Shown: one piece after another, positions 31,363-39,643 of the stretch
Numbering within the stretch: the first letter of the stretch is position 1
Layout of the letters: each line of letters opens with the position of its first letter
Assembly: GCF_001267885.1 (NCBI RefSeq)
Contig: NZ_CP012382.1
Span: forward strand, 1,971,001 to 2,035,000
Source: Streptomyces ambofaciens ATCC 23877
GTDB taxonomy: Bacteria > Actinomycetota > Actinomycetes > Streptomycetales > Streptomycetaceae
Direction of reading: 5' to 3'
DNA: 64,000 nucleotides
Program-made: the position numbers and the translations under genes
Notes under the pieces: generated by a model
Databases searched by the model: none
Told to the model about the DNA's origin: nothing
What the model saw: only the letters and a program-made list of their open reading frames with translations

Positions 31363-31530
31363 GAGGCCGAGTCCATCAGGCCGACGATCGGCGTGGCTGT
31401 GGCGGAAGCCACAATTCCGGGCGTGAGGGTGTCGCAACGGAAACCCTCCGCGCGAGTGACGGCAGGGGCCATGGTTACTCTCGACTCCGTACGCGCCGTA
31501 CACCTGCCCGTTACTGAAGAGAGCACCGCC

Positions 31531-32661
31531 GTGAGCCACCCCTTCCTGGACCTCGCCCCGCTGAGCGCCGGCCGTTTCGCCGCGATCGAGGACCGGGTGG
31601 CGCGCCTGCTCGGCACCGGACAGGACGTCGTGATCATGCAGGGCGAGGCGCTGCTGCCGCTGGAGGGCGCGATCCGCGCCGCCGCCGGGCCGGGCACCGT
31701 CGCGCTGAACATCGTCACGGGGCCGTACGGGCAGACGTTCGGGAACTGGCTGCGGGACTGCGGTGCGACCGTGCACGACCTCGCCGTGCCGTTCCACACG
31801 GCCGTCTCCGCCGAGCAGGTCCGCCAGGCCTTCGCCGAGCACCCGGAGATCGACTTCGTCTCCCTGGTGCACGCGGAGGCGGCGACCGGGAACACCAACC
31901 CGGTCGCGGAGATCGGCGAGGCGGTGCGGGCGCACGGCGCACTGTTCTACCTGGACGCCGTGGCCTCCGTGGGCGCCGAGCCGGTGCTGCCGGACGCGTG
32001 GGGCGTGGACCTGTGCGTGATCGGCGCGCAGAAGGCGATGGGCGGTCCGGCCGGTGTGTCGGCGGTGTCGGTGAGCGAGCGGGCCTGGGCGCGGATGGCG
32101 GCCAACCCGCACGCTCCGCGCCGGTCGTACCTCTCCCTGCTGGACTGGAAGGAGCGCTGGATCGACGGCGGGCGCAAGGCGCTGCTGCACGCGCCGGCGC
32201 AGCTGGAGATGCTCGCCCTGGAGGCATGCGTGGAGCGCATCGAGGCGGAGGGCCCCGAGACGGTGATGGCGCGGCACGCCTCGGCCGCCGCGGCCACCCG
32301 TGCCGGTGCGCTCGCGCTGGGCGGCGGTCTGGAGCCGTACGTGTACGAGGCGAAGGACGCGGCGCCGGTGGCGACGACGCTGCGGGTGCCGTCGGGCACC
32401 GACGCGTCGGAGCTGGTGGCCCGGGCCCTGGAGTCCGACCCCGCGCTGCCGCTGGCCGCGGGCGGGGGCGCGCTGGCGCGGGAGATGATCCGGGTCAACC
32501 ACTACGGCCCGGACGCGACGCCCGGAGCCGTGCAGAGCTGCTTGGCGGCACTGGGTGCCGCACTGGCCGAGACCGGGGCCCGGACGGACCTCGGGGCGGC
32601 CCGGCACGCCGCCGAGTCCGCCTGGGAGGCGCAGACCGGCACGGGCCTTTCCGGAGCGTGA
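31531..32661 (+). CDS. Class V PLP-dependent aminotransferase (alanine-glyoxylate/pyridoxamine-pyruvate type)
   Basis: 376-residue fold-type I aminotransferase. Landmarks: VVIMQGEALLPLEGAIRAAAG, LVHAEAATGNTNPVAEIG, FYLDAVASVGAEP and the PLP lysine in VIGAQKAMGGPAGVSAVS. The C-terminal domain includes LREMIR-like AREMIRVNHYGPDATPG. The substrate is unknown; it precedes the ectoine operon but is separated by a 327-base gap with a hairpin, so it is not clearly part of it. GTG 31531 has GAGAG seven bases upstream; ATG 31471 is an alternative. Confidence 0.87.
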   Translation: MSHPFLDLAPLSAGRFAAIEDRVARLLGTGQDVVIMQGEALLPLEGAIRAAAGPGTVALNIVTGPYGQTFGNWLRDCGATVHDLAVPFHTAVSAEQVRQAFAEHPEIDFVSLVHAEAATGNTNPVAEIGEAVRAHGALFYLDAVASVGAEPVLPDAWGVDLCVIGAQKAMGGPAGVSAVSVSERAWARMAANPHAPRRSYLSLLDWKERWIDGGRKALLHAPAQLEMLALEACVERIEAEGPETVMARHASAAAATRAGALALGGGLEPYVYEAKDAAPVATTLRVPSGTDASELVARALESDPALPLAAGGGALAREMIRVNHYGPDATPGAVQSCLAALGAALAETGARTDLGAARHAAESAWEAQTGTGLSGA

Positions 32662-32668
32662 ATTCTTG

Positions 32669-32706
32669 GAATTTGCCGAAGCCATCAAAAGCGAATTCGG
32701 CAATTC
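32669..32706 (+). terminator. AT-rich hairpin after the aminotransferase gene
   Basis: GAATTTGCCGAA (32669-32680) pairs with TTCGGCAATTC (32696-32706) with one bulged base, over a 15-base loop. It lies 8 bases after the stop. The trailer (TTCGG) is not T-rich, so this is a weak terminator or an RNA-stability element. Confidence 0.4.
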
Positions 32707-32709
32707 TTC

Positions 32710-32988
32710 GGAGTACAGCCATCCGTGTTCTTCTTCCCGCTTTCCCCGGACCTAAACTCTAAGATTTCGATAAGTTCGAGACCGGCATTTCGGACACGCG
32801 TCGCGCAGGTTACATGATTGTGACCCGTTACACATGCTGACCGATTCGCGCCCTTCATCCAGGTCAAATCATCCCAAAGTGACGACGTTTCGCGCGGTGG
32901 CACGCGCCCGCGTGATATCACACGACACGTTCACACGTAACCCCTTCCGGCGATGCAATTTTGATTTTCGCTGGGTAATTTCATTTGC
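32710..32988 (+). promoter_or_regulatory. AT-rich upstream region of the ectoine operon with palindromes
   Basis: This gap is markedly richer in A/T than its surroundings. Overlapping palindromes lie near the 3' end: CACGCGCCCGCGTG (32901-32914) and GTGATATCAC (32912-32921), followed by ACACGTTCACACGT. These are candidate operators for osmotic control of ectA, which begins at 32989 with no clear ribosome-binding site. No regulator such as EctR is adjacent. Promoter boxes are not assigned. Confidence 0.4.
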
Positions 32989-33495
32989 ATGACTGCCGCG
33001 CAAGCAGACCTGCAAATCGATCGTCCGAGAGTGGCCGACGGGGCCGCCCTCTGGCGGATAGCCAAGGACTCGAAGGTCCTCGACGTGAACTCGTCCTACA
33101 GCTATCTGCTCTGGTGCCGTGACTTCGCCGCCACCTCGGCCGTCGCCCGCGACGGGCACGGGGTGCCGGTCGGCTTCGTGACCGGCTACGTGCGGCCCGA
33201 CCAGCCGGACACGCTGCTCGTGTGGCAGGTGGCGGTGGACGAGGCGTACCGTGGTCGAAAGCTCGCGGCTTCGATGCTCGACGGGCTCGCCGCCCGGACC
33301 CTCGCGGAGTGCGGGACGACGACCGTGGAGACCACCATCTCCCCCGACAACACCGCTTCCCAGCGGCTGTTCACCTCGTTCGCCGAGCGCCACGGCGCCA
33401 CGCTGGAGCGCGAAGTCCTCTTCGACACGGACGAGTTCCCCGACGGGCCGCACGAGCCCGAGGTCCTGTACCGCATAGGCCCCCTCGGCGGCTGA
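32989..33495 (+). CDS. ectA: L-2,4-diaminobutyrate N-acetyltransferase EctA
   Basis: 168-residue GNAT enzyme that acetylates diaminobutyrate to N-gamma-acetyl-diaminobutyrate, the second ectoine step. EctA features are seen: LWRIAKDSKVLDVNSSYSYL, WCRDFAATSAVA, acetyl-CoA loop VDEAYRGRKLAASML and TISPDNTASQRLFTSFAE. ATG 32989 has a poor upstream site. It is first of the ectABCD operon. Confidence 0.96.
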   Translation: MTAAQADLQIDRPRVADGAALWRIAKDSKVLDVNSSYSYLLWCRDFAATSAVARDGHGVPVGFVTGYVRPDQPDTLLVWQVAVDEAYRGRKLAASMLDGLAARTLAECGTTTVETTISPDNTASQRLFTSFAERHGATLEREVLFDTDEFPDGPHEPEVLYRIGPLGG

Positions 33496-33610
33496 CCGCC
33501 CGGCGCCCCTCGCCGCCCGGCCCCCAGACTTCCCGGCCGGGACCGCACCGGTCCCACCGGATCCGTACGACCTTCCTCTCCCACCCTCACCCCACGAGGA
33601 GCGATTCGTC

Positions 33611-34882
33611 GTGACCATCACCCAGCCCGACCTCAGTGTCTTCGAGACCGTAGAGTCCGAGGTGCGCAGCTACTGCCGCGGCTGGCCCACCATCTTCGAC
33701 CGTGCGGTCGGCAGCCGCATGTACGACGAGGACGGGCACGAGTACCTGGACTTCTTCGCCGGAGCGGGCTCGCTCAACTACGGGCACAACAACGCCGTAC
33801 TGAAACGCGCTCTCATCGACTACCTGGAGCGGGACGGCGTCACGCACGGTCTCGACATGTCGACGACCGCCAAGCGCCGCTTCCTGGAGACGTTCCAGAA
33901 CACGATCCTGCGCCCGCGCGACCTGCCGTACAAGGTCATGTTCCCGGGCCCGACGGGCACCAACGCCGTGGAAGCCGCGCTGAAGCTGGCGCGCAAGGTG
34001 AAGGGGCGCGAGTCGATCGTGTCGTTCACCAACGCCTTCCACGGCATGTCCCTGGGCTCGCTCGCCGTGACCGGCAACGCCTTCAAGCGGGCCGGTGCCG
34101 GTATCCCGCTGGTGCACGGCACGCCCATGCCGTTCGACAACTACTTCGACGGCACGGTCGAGGACTTCCTGTGGTTCGAGCGGCTCCTGGAGGACCAGGG
34201 CTCCGGGCTCAACAAGCCGGCCGCCGTGATCGTGGAGACCGTGCAGGGCGAGGGCGGCATCAACGTCGCCCGGCCCGAGTGGCTGCGCGCCCTGTCCGAG
34301 CTGTGCGAACGCCAGGACATGCTGCTCATCGTCGACGACATCCAGATGGGCTGCGGCCGTACCGGCGCCTTCTTCTCCTTCGAGGAGGCGGGCATCACAC
34401 CGGACATCGTCACCGTCTCCAAGTCGATCAGCGGCTACGGCCTGCCCATGTCGCTCTGCCTGTTCAAGCCGGAGCTGGACGTCTGGGAGCCGGGCGAGCA
34501 CAACGGCACCTTCCGCGGCAACAACCCGGCCTTCGTGACGGCGACCGCCACGCTGGAGGCGTACTGGGCCGACGGGTCGGCGATGGAGAAGCAGACCCGC
34601 ACCCGCGGTGAGCAGGTCGAACAGCACATGATCGCCATCACCGAGGAGAACCTCGCCGACGTCAAGGAGTACCGGGGCCGCGGCCTGGTCTGGGGCCTGG
34701 AGTTCCACGACAAGGACCGTGCGGGCCGGGTCGCCAAGCGCGCCTTCGAGCTCGGGCTGCTCATCGAGACGTCCGGTCCCGAGAGCGAGGTCGTCAAGCT
34801 GCTGCCGGCGCTCACCATCACCCCCGACGAGCTGGACGAGGGCATGAAGACCCTCGCCCGCGCCGTGCGCGAGACCGCCTGA
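33611..34882 (+). CDS. ectB: Diaminobutyrate-2-oxoglutarate transaminase EctB
   Basis: 423-residue class III PLP aminotransferase converting aspartate semialdehyde to L-2,4-diaminobutyrate. Motifs: [55 protein letters not shown] and the PLP lysine in [17 protein letters not shown]. Length fits the family. The GTG at 33611 has GAGGAGCG about eight bases upstream. Confidence 0.97.
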   Translation: MTITQPDLSVFETVESEVRSYCRGWPTIFDRAVGSRMYDEDGHEYLDFFAGAGSLNYGHNNAVLKRALIDYLERDGVTHGLDMSTTAKRRFLETFQNTILRPRDLPYKVMFPGPTGTNAVEAALKLARKVKGRESIVSFTNAFHGMSLGSLAVTGNAFKRAGAGIPLVHGTPMPFDNYFDGTVEDFLWFERLLEDQGSGLNKPAAVIVETVQGEGGINVARPEWLRALSELCERQDMLLIVDDIQMGCGRTGAFFSFEEAGITPDIVTVSKSISGYGLPMSLCLFKPELDVWEPGEHNGTFRGNNPAFVTATATLEAYWADGSAMEKQTRTRGEQVEQHMIAITEENLADVKEYRGRGLVWGLEFHDKDRAGRVAKRAFELGLLIETSGPESEVVKLLPALTITPDELDEGMKTLARAVRETA

Positions 34883-34896
34883 CACCCCCACCGCTT

Positions 34897-34930
34897 CCGG
34901 CGCCTTCGACCGCGCGGCCGAAGGCGCCGG
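34897..34930 (+). other. Perfect 12-bp hairpin between ectB and ectC
   Basis: CCGGCGCCTTCG (34897-34908) and CGAAGGCGCCGG (34919-34930) with a 10-base loop. It starts 14 bases after the ectB stop and ends 41 bases before ectC. With no T-run, it may attenuate or mark an RNA-processing site rather than terminate. Confidence 0.55.
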
Positions 34931-34971
34931 GGACCCTCGCACACCCTTCACCTAGGAGGCATCGCAACACC

Positions 34972-35370
34972 GTGATCGTCCGTTCGTTCAAGGAGATCGA
35001 AGGCACCGACCGGCACGTGAAGTCGGCGTCCGGCACCTGGGAGAGCAAGCGCATCGTCCTCGCCAAGGAGAAGGTCGGCTTCTCCGTCCACGAGACGATC
35101 CTGTACGCGGGCACGGAGACCTCCATGTGGTACGCGAACCACATCGAGGCCGTCGTCTGCACCCAGGGCGACGCCGAGTTGACCGACCGCGAGACGGGGA
35201 AGACGTACCACATCACTCCGGGCACGATGTACCTCCTCAACGGCCACGAGCGGCACACGCTCAAGGTCAAGGAGGACTTCCACTGCATCTGTGTCTTCAA
35301 CCCGCCCGTGACCGGACGGGAGGATCACGACGAGAACGGCGTCTACCCGCTGCTCACCGAGGAGGTGTGA
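34972..35370 (+). CDS. ectC: L-ectoine synthase EctC
   Basis: 132-residue cupin that cyclises N-gamma-acetyl-diaminobutyrate to ectoine. Conserved blocks: [78 protein letters not shown] 34972 follows AGGAGG by about 12 bases. Its stop lies six bases upstream of ectD. Confidence 0.97.
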   Translation: MIVRSFKEIEGTDRHVKSASGTWESKRIVLAKEKVGFSVHETILYAGTETSMWYANHIEAVVCTQGDAELTDRETGKTYHITPGTMYLLNGHERHTLKVKEDFHCICVFNPPVTGREDHDENGVYPLLTEEV

Positions 35371-35376
35371 GTCACC

Positions 35377-36276
35377 GTGACCATCACGACCACGAACATC
35401 ACCGATCTCTATCCCACCCGCGGCGCCACCGAGGTGGCCACCCCCCGGCGGGACCCGGTCGTCTGGGGCTCCCCGGACACCCCCGGTCCCGTCTCGGCCG
35501 GTGACCTGCAGTCCCTGGACCGCGACGGCTTCCTCGCCATCGACCAGCTCATCGGGCCGGACGAGGTCGACGTCTACCGGCGGGAACTGGAGCGGCTCAC
35601 CTCCGATCCGGCGATCCGCGCGGACGAGCGCTCGATCGTGGAGCCGCAGTCCAAGGAGATCCGGTCCGTCTTCGAGGTGCACAAGATCAGCGAGGTCTTC
35701 GCGAACCTGGTGCGCGACGAGCGGGTGGTCGGGCGGGCCCGGCAGATCCTCGGCTCGGACGTCTACGTCCACCAGTCCCGGATCAACGTGAAGCCCGGCT
35801 TCGGGGCCAGCGGTTTCTACTGGCACTCGGACTTCGAGACCTGGCACGCCGAGGACGGCCTGCCGAACATGCGGACGATCTCGGTCTCGATCGCGCTCAC
35901 CGAGAACTACGACACCAACGGCGGTCTGATGATCATGCCGGGGTCGCACAAGACGTTCCTCGGGTGCGCGGGGGCCACGCCGAAGGACAACTACAAGAAG
36001 TCCCTGCAGATGCAGGACGCGGGCACGCCGTCCGACGAGGCGCTGACCAAGATGGCGTCGGAGTACGGCATCAAGCTGTTCACCGGCAAGGCCGGCTCGG
36101 CGACCTGGTTCGACTGCAACTGCATGCACGGCTCGGGCGACAACATCACGCCCTTCCCGCGCAGCAACGTGTTCATCGTGTTCAACAGCGTGGAGAACAC
36201 GGCCGTCGAGCCCTTCGCGGCGCCGATCCGGCGACCGGACTTCATCGGCGCGCGGGACTTCACTCCGGTGAGGTGA
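35377..36276 (+). CDS. ectD: Ectoine 5-hydroxylase EctD
   Basis: 299-residue Fe(II)/2-oxoglutarate dioxygenase converting ectoine to 5-hydroxyectoine. The iron triad is present: HxD in FYWHSDFETWHAEDGLP and the distal His in DCNCMHGSGDNIT; the ectoine signature VHQSRINVKPGFGASGFYW is complete. GTG 35377 with GGAGGTGTGA upstream overlapping the ectC end. A terminator follows 14 bases after the stop. Confidence 0.97.
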   Translation: MTITTTNITDLYPTRGATEVATPRRDPVVWGSPDTPGPVSAGDLQSLDRDGFLAIDQLIGPDEVDVYRRELERLTSDPAIRADERSIVEPQSKEIRSVFEVHKISEVFANLVRDERVVGRARQILGSDVYVHQSRINVKPGFGASGFYWHSDFETWHAEDGLPNMRTISVSIALTENYDTNGGLMIMPGSHKTFLGCAGATPKDNYKKSLQMQDAGTPSDEALTKMASEYGIKLFTGKAGSATWFDCNCMHGSGDNITPFPRSNVFIVFNSVENTAVEPFAAPIRRPDFIGARDFTPVR

Positions 36277-36290
36277 CCCGCATCTGATCC

Positions 36291-36332
36291 CGGGCAGGAG
36301 CCTCTTCGTGTGGGACGGGAGGCTCCTGCCCG
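36291..36332. terminator. Bidirectional 13-bp terminator between ectD and the convergent aminotransferase
   Basis: CGGGCAGGAGCCT (36291-36303) pairs perfectly with AGGCTCCTGCCCG (36320-36332), loop 16 bases. It lies 14 bases past ectD and 78 bases past the convergent gene ending at 36410, so it may serve both. Confidence 0.65.
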
Positions 36333-36409
36333 ATGCTGTCCGGGGTCCGTGCCCGCGCCGGCCCGGTCGGCTGCCCCGGGCCCCTTGCGGTGCCGGCCCG
36401 GTCGCTGCC

Positions 36410-37468
36410 TCAGTCCGCCAGCACGTTCAGCAGCCGGTCGACGTCCGCCGGGGTGTTGTACGCGTGGAAGGCGGCCCGCAGATTGCCCGCCCGGTCCGAG
36501 ACCTGCACGTCGGCCCGGCCCAACTCGCCCTGCCGGTGGCCGAGTGCGGGTACGGACACGATCGCGGAACCCGGCGCGGGCACCGGCCCGTGGCCCAGGG
36601 AGGCCAGCCCCTCGCGGAACCGGTCGGCGAGGGCCGTGTCGTGGGCGTGCACGGCGTCCACGCCGAGGTCCGCGATCAGGGAGAGGGAGTGCCGGGCGCC
36701 CGCGTACGAGAACAGGGCGGGGCTCTCGTCGAAGCGCCGTGCGGAGTGCGCGAGTTCCCCGACGGGGCCGTAGCAGCTGTCCCAGGGGCGCTCCCCGGAC
36801 GCCCACCCGGCGAACAGCGGCGTCAGTCCGGCGGCCGCTCCCAGGTCCTCCGGTACGACGAGGAAGGCGACACCGCGCGGGCAGAGCAGCCACTTGAAGG
36901 CGACCGCGGTCACGAAGTCGAACTCCCCCGCGGCCAGGGGCAGCCACCCGCTGGACTGCGAGGCGTCGATCAGCGTCCGCGCCCCGTGCACCCGGGCGGC
37001 GTCCCGCAGCGCCGCGAGGCCGGCGATCCGCCCGTCGGCCGACTGGACGGAACTGACCGCGACGAGCGCGGTGCCCGGCCCCACCGACTCCGCGATGCGC
37101 TCCAGCGGCACACTGCGCACCTTCAGGTCCCCGCGCATGTGGAAGGGGTTCACCAGGGAGCTGAAGTCACCCTCCGCGGTGAGGACTTCGGCTCCCGAGG
37201 GCAGCGCGGCGGCGACGAGCCCGCTGAACGTGGCGACCGACGCGCCGGCCGCGACCCGGGACGAGGGCACCCCCGTCAGCCGGGCGAAGGCGGAACGGCT
37301 CGCCTCGACGTCGGCGAACATGTCGGACGGCTCCCCGGCCGCCGCCGCCTCCGCCGCGTCACGCATCGCGGCGAGGGTCCGGGCGGGGAGCAGACCGGTG
37401 CTGGCGGTGTTCAGGTACGTGGTCTTCGGGTCGAACTCGGCACGGACGAGGTTCTCGAAGCTCTCCAT
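36410..37468 (-). CDS. Class V aminotransferase (cysteine desulfurase-like fold)
   Basis: 352-residue PLP enzyme. Motifs: YLNTASTGLLPART (N-terminal substrate loop), EGDFSSLVNPFHMRG, ALVAVSSVQSADGRIAGL, TLIDASQSSGWLPL and the PLP lysine in AVAFKWLLCPRGVAF. The desulfurase active-site Cys cannot be pointed to, so an aminotransferase or epimerase-like role is more likely. ATG 37468 begins the conserved part; ATG 37504 has GGAAAG five bases upstream and is a good alternative. Confidence 0.84.
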   Translation of the reverse strand: MESFENLVRAEFDPKTTYLNTASTGLLPARTLAAMRDAAEAAAAGEPSDMFADVEASRSAFARLTGVPSSRVAAGASVATFSGLVAAALPSGAEVLTAEGDFSSLVNPFHMRGDLKVRSVPLERIAESVGPGTALVAVSSVQSADGRIAGLAALRDAARVHGARTLIDASQSSGWLPLAAGEFDFVTAVAFKWLLCPRGVAFLVVPEDLGAAAGLTPLFAGWASGERPWDSCYGPVGELAHSARRFDESPALFSYAGARHSLSLIADLGVDAVHAHDTALADRFREGLASLGHGPVPAPGSAIVSVPALGHRQGELGRADVQVSDRAGNLRAAFHAYNTPADVDRLLNVLAD

Positions 37469-37563
37469 GGCACCACTGTGCGGCCACGGGACCTCCCCGT
37501 CCATTGCGTCTTTCCACGCCGCTCCCCCAAGCAGCACTTATGGACAGGCTCTCACCTGGGCTC

Positions 37564-38277
37564 TCAGCTCCGGGGCACCGCGCACCCGTCCGGGCCGCAC
37601 GCCTCGGCGTCGCCGTCGCCGATCGGCTTCAGGGGCGTGCGCTCGCCCCACGCCTGCGTCAGCGCCCGGGTGAAGACCTCCGCGGGCTGGGCGCCGGAGA
37701 CGCCGTACGCCCGGTCGAGCACGAAGAACGGCACGCCGCTCGCCCCGAGCTCGGCGGCCTCGCGCTCGTCGGCGCGCACCTCGTCGGCGTAGGCGGTGGG
37801 ATCGGCGAGCACCGCGCGGGCGGTGTCCGCGTCCAGTCCGGCGGCGACGGCCAGCTCCACCAGCCGCTCGTCGTCGGCGAAGACGGACCGCTCCTCCGCG
37901 AAGTTGGCCCGGTAGAACGCGTCCAGGAGCTTCTCCTGCCGTCCGCTCTCGCGGGCGAGGTGCAGCAGCCGGTGCATGTCGAAGGTGCTGCCGTGGTCGC
38001 GGCCCCGGGTGCGGTAGTCCAGGCCCTCGGCGGCGGCCTGCGCGCCGAGGTTGTCCTCCCCGGCCCGCGCCTGCGCCTCGCTCATGCCGTACTTGGCGGT
38101 GAGCATCGTCAGCACGGGCTGGACGTCGTCCTTGGCCCGCCCGGGGTCCAGCTCGAAGGAGCGGTGCACCACCTCGACCTCGTCGCGGTGCGGGAAGGCC
38201 GCGAGCGCCTTCTCGAAGCGGGCCTTGCCCACGTAGCACCACGGGCAGGCGATGTCGCTCCAGATCTCGACGCGCAT
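37564..38277 (-). CDS. DsbA family oxidoreductase, FrnE-like
   Basis: 237-residue thioredoxin-fold protein of the FrnE/2-hydroxychromene isomerase group. The N-terminal WSDIACPWCYVGKARFEKAL carries the CPWC redox motif. An all-helical insert (about 60-165) and the cis-Pro segment GASGVPFFVLDRAYGVSGAQ complete the fold. There is no signal peptide, so it is cytosolic. The C-terminus (CGPDGCAVPRS) has two more Cys. ATG 38277 is favoured over a TTG at 38343. Confidence 0.9.
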   Translation of the reverse strand: MRVEIWSDIACPWCYVGKARFEKALAAFPHRDEVEVVHRSFELDPGRAKDDVQPVLTMLTAKYGMSEAQARAGEDNLGAQAAAEGLDYRTRGRDHGSTFDMHRLLHLARESGRQEKLLDAFYRANFAEERSVFADDERLVELAVAAGLDADTARAVLADPTAYADEVRADEREAAELGASGVPFFVLDRAYGVSGAQPAEVFTRALTQAWGERTPLKPIGDGDAEACGPDGCAVPRS

Positions 38278-38353
38278 GTCTCGGCTCTTCTCCAGGTCGT
38301 ACGGGGTCCGGAGGCCCTCTCCGTCCCGTACGTGAACGTTCAAGCAGGGGAGC

Positions 38354-38857
38354 TCATTCCCCGTCCACGGCGAAGCGCAGGGACAGGTGGTGGTCGCCGG
38401 CGCCCGGGGGCTCCTCCGGGTCGGGGACCCAGCCCTGGCGGCCGTAGAAGGCCTGGGCGCGGCGGTTGTCGGCGTGCACGTCCAGGACGGCCGTCCGCCT
38501 GCCGTCGGCGCGCCACTGCTCCACGCAGGCGGTGTGCAGGGCGGTGCCGATGCCCGACCGCCAGTGGCCGGGGTCGATGTGGAACTGGAACAGCCTGACC
38601 GTGCCCGCCGGTCCGTCCTCCGGCACCCGGAAGGAGGCGACGCCGACGAGGTCGCCCCCTGCCACGGCGCACAGCACGTGGCCGTCGGGCCGCTCGACGG
38701 CCCCGCGCCAGGCGGCGACCCAGTCGGTTCCGTCGTCGGGCGGCCCGTCCGGGTAGTACGTCGCCCGGGCCCGGGCGTGCAGGGCGGCCACGGTCTCGGC
38801 CTCGGCGGACAGGACGGTGCGGATCACCGGGCTTCCGGGCAGACGTGTGTCGATCAT
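38354..38857 (-). CDS. GNAT family N-acetyltransferase
   Basis: 167-residue acetyl-CoA-dependent acetyltransferase. Motif A is FHIDPGHWRSGIGTALHTAC with the pyrophosphate loop; motif B is VLDVHADNRRAQAFYGRQGW. Substrate unknown. ATG 38857 has no visible ribosome-binding site; GTG 38827 (after GGAAG) is an alternative that loses ten residues. It lies 76 bases upstream of the FrnE-like gene on the same strand and may be co-transcribed. Confidence 0.86.
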   Translation of the reverse strand: MIDTRLPGSPVIRTVLSAEAETVAALHARARATYYPDGPPDDGTDWVAAWRGAVERPDGHVLCAVAGGDLVGVASFRVPEDGPAGTVRLFQFHIDPGHWRSGIGTALHTACVEQWRADGRRTAVLDVHADNRRAQAFYGRQGWVPDPEEPPGAGDHHLSLRFAVDGE

Positions 38858-38894
38858 GTACGGGAGGACGTGGGAGCCACGCCCTCCGGTTGCC

Positions 38895-39503
38895 TCAGCC
38901 GCCGTCGCGCAGGTCGGCCGGAAAGCCCGGCCGCAGCTCCAGACGGTCGTACGTCACCACGCACCCCTCCCCCGTCGGCGCCTGCGCGAGGAAGCCGACC
39001 AGGGCCGCGCCCGTCTCCTTCTCGTCCCCCAGCGTGAACAGCCGGACGAAGGTCCAGCGCTCGCCGTCGAGGGAGGCGTGGAAGGCGAAGGCCCGGCCGG
39101 ACCGGCTGACCCTCAGCCACACCGAATCCCCGTCCACGGTGAAGGAGTTGCAGTCGTCGGAGTGCCCCCGGGTGACCACCGTGCAGACGGTGGGCACGTC
39201 CGGGGAGTACTCCAGGCACAGCTTGGCCCAGGCCCGCTCACCGACGTGGACGTAGAGCACCCCGGCGTCGAAGGCCCCCTGGAAACCGACGGTGACGCGG
39301 GCGATCAACTGGAAGTCGCCGTCGGGAGCGCCGAGCAGCCGGGGTGCGTCGGAGGCGGGCTCCAGTGCCTCGCCGGTCGGCGGCACGAACCGGTCCTGCC
39401 TCGCTCCGGCCCGGCCGGTGAGGACACCGCCGTCGTAGGACCAGGCTCCGTCGGGCCCGTACGGGCGGAGGGGGAAGGGCAGTTCGGGGAGTTCGAGAAG
39501 CAT
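38895..39503 (-). CDS. DUF1349 beta-sandwich protein
   Basis: 202 residues, concanavalin-like fold expected. Typical blocks: FQLIARVTVGFQGAFDAGVL, AWAKLCLEYSPDVPTVCTVV, SDDCNSFTVDGDSVWLRVSR and GFLAQAPTGEGCVVTYDRLEL. Family function is not established; many members bind carbohydrates. No signal peptide. ATG 39503 has GAGAGGA seven bases upstream. Confidence 0.88.
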   Translation of the reverse strand: MLLELPELPFPLRPYGPDGAWSYDGGVLTGRAGARQDRFVPPTGEALEPASDAPRLLGAPDGDFQLIARVTVGFQGAFDAGVLYVHVGERAWAKLCLEYSPDVPTVCTVVTRGHSDDCNSFTVDGDSVWLRVSRSGRAFAFHASLDGERWTFVRLFTLGDEKETGAALVGFLAQAPTGEGCVVTYDRLELRPGFPADLRDGG

Positions 39504-39609
39504 GGTGCGATCCTCTCAGGCCCGGGGGACGTGCCCCGGGCGGGCTGCGACGGCGTGCGGCCGCGCCCCGTGGGCGCGTGCGGCCGCGACGCCGCCACGG
39601 CCGCCGGAG

Positions 39610-39635
39610 GGCCGCGCCCCCTTGCGGGCGCGGCC
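39610..39635 (-). terminator. 10-bp hairpin terminator after the aldehyde dehydrogenase gene
   Basis: GGCCGCGCCC (39610-39619) and GGGCGCGGCC (39626-39635) with a six-base loop, nine bases past the aldehyde dehydrogenase stop on the minus strand. Strong GC stem, no clear T-run. Confidence 0.55.
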
Positions 39636-39643
39636 GTGTGGCG

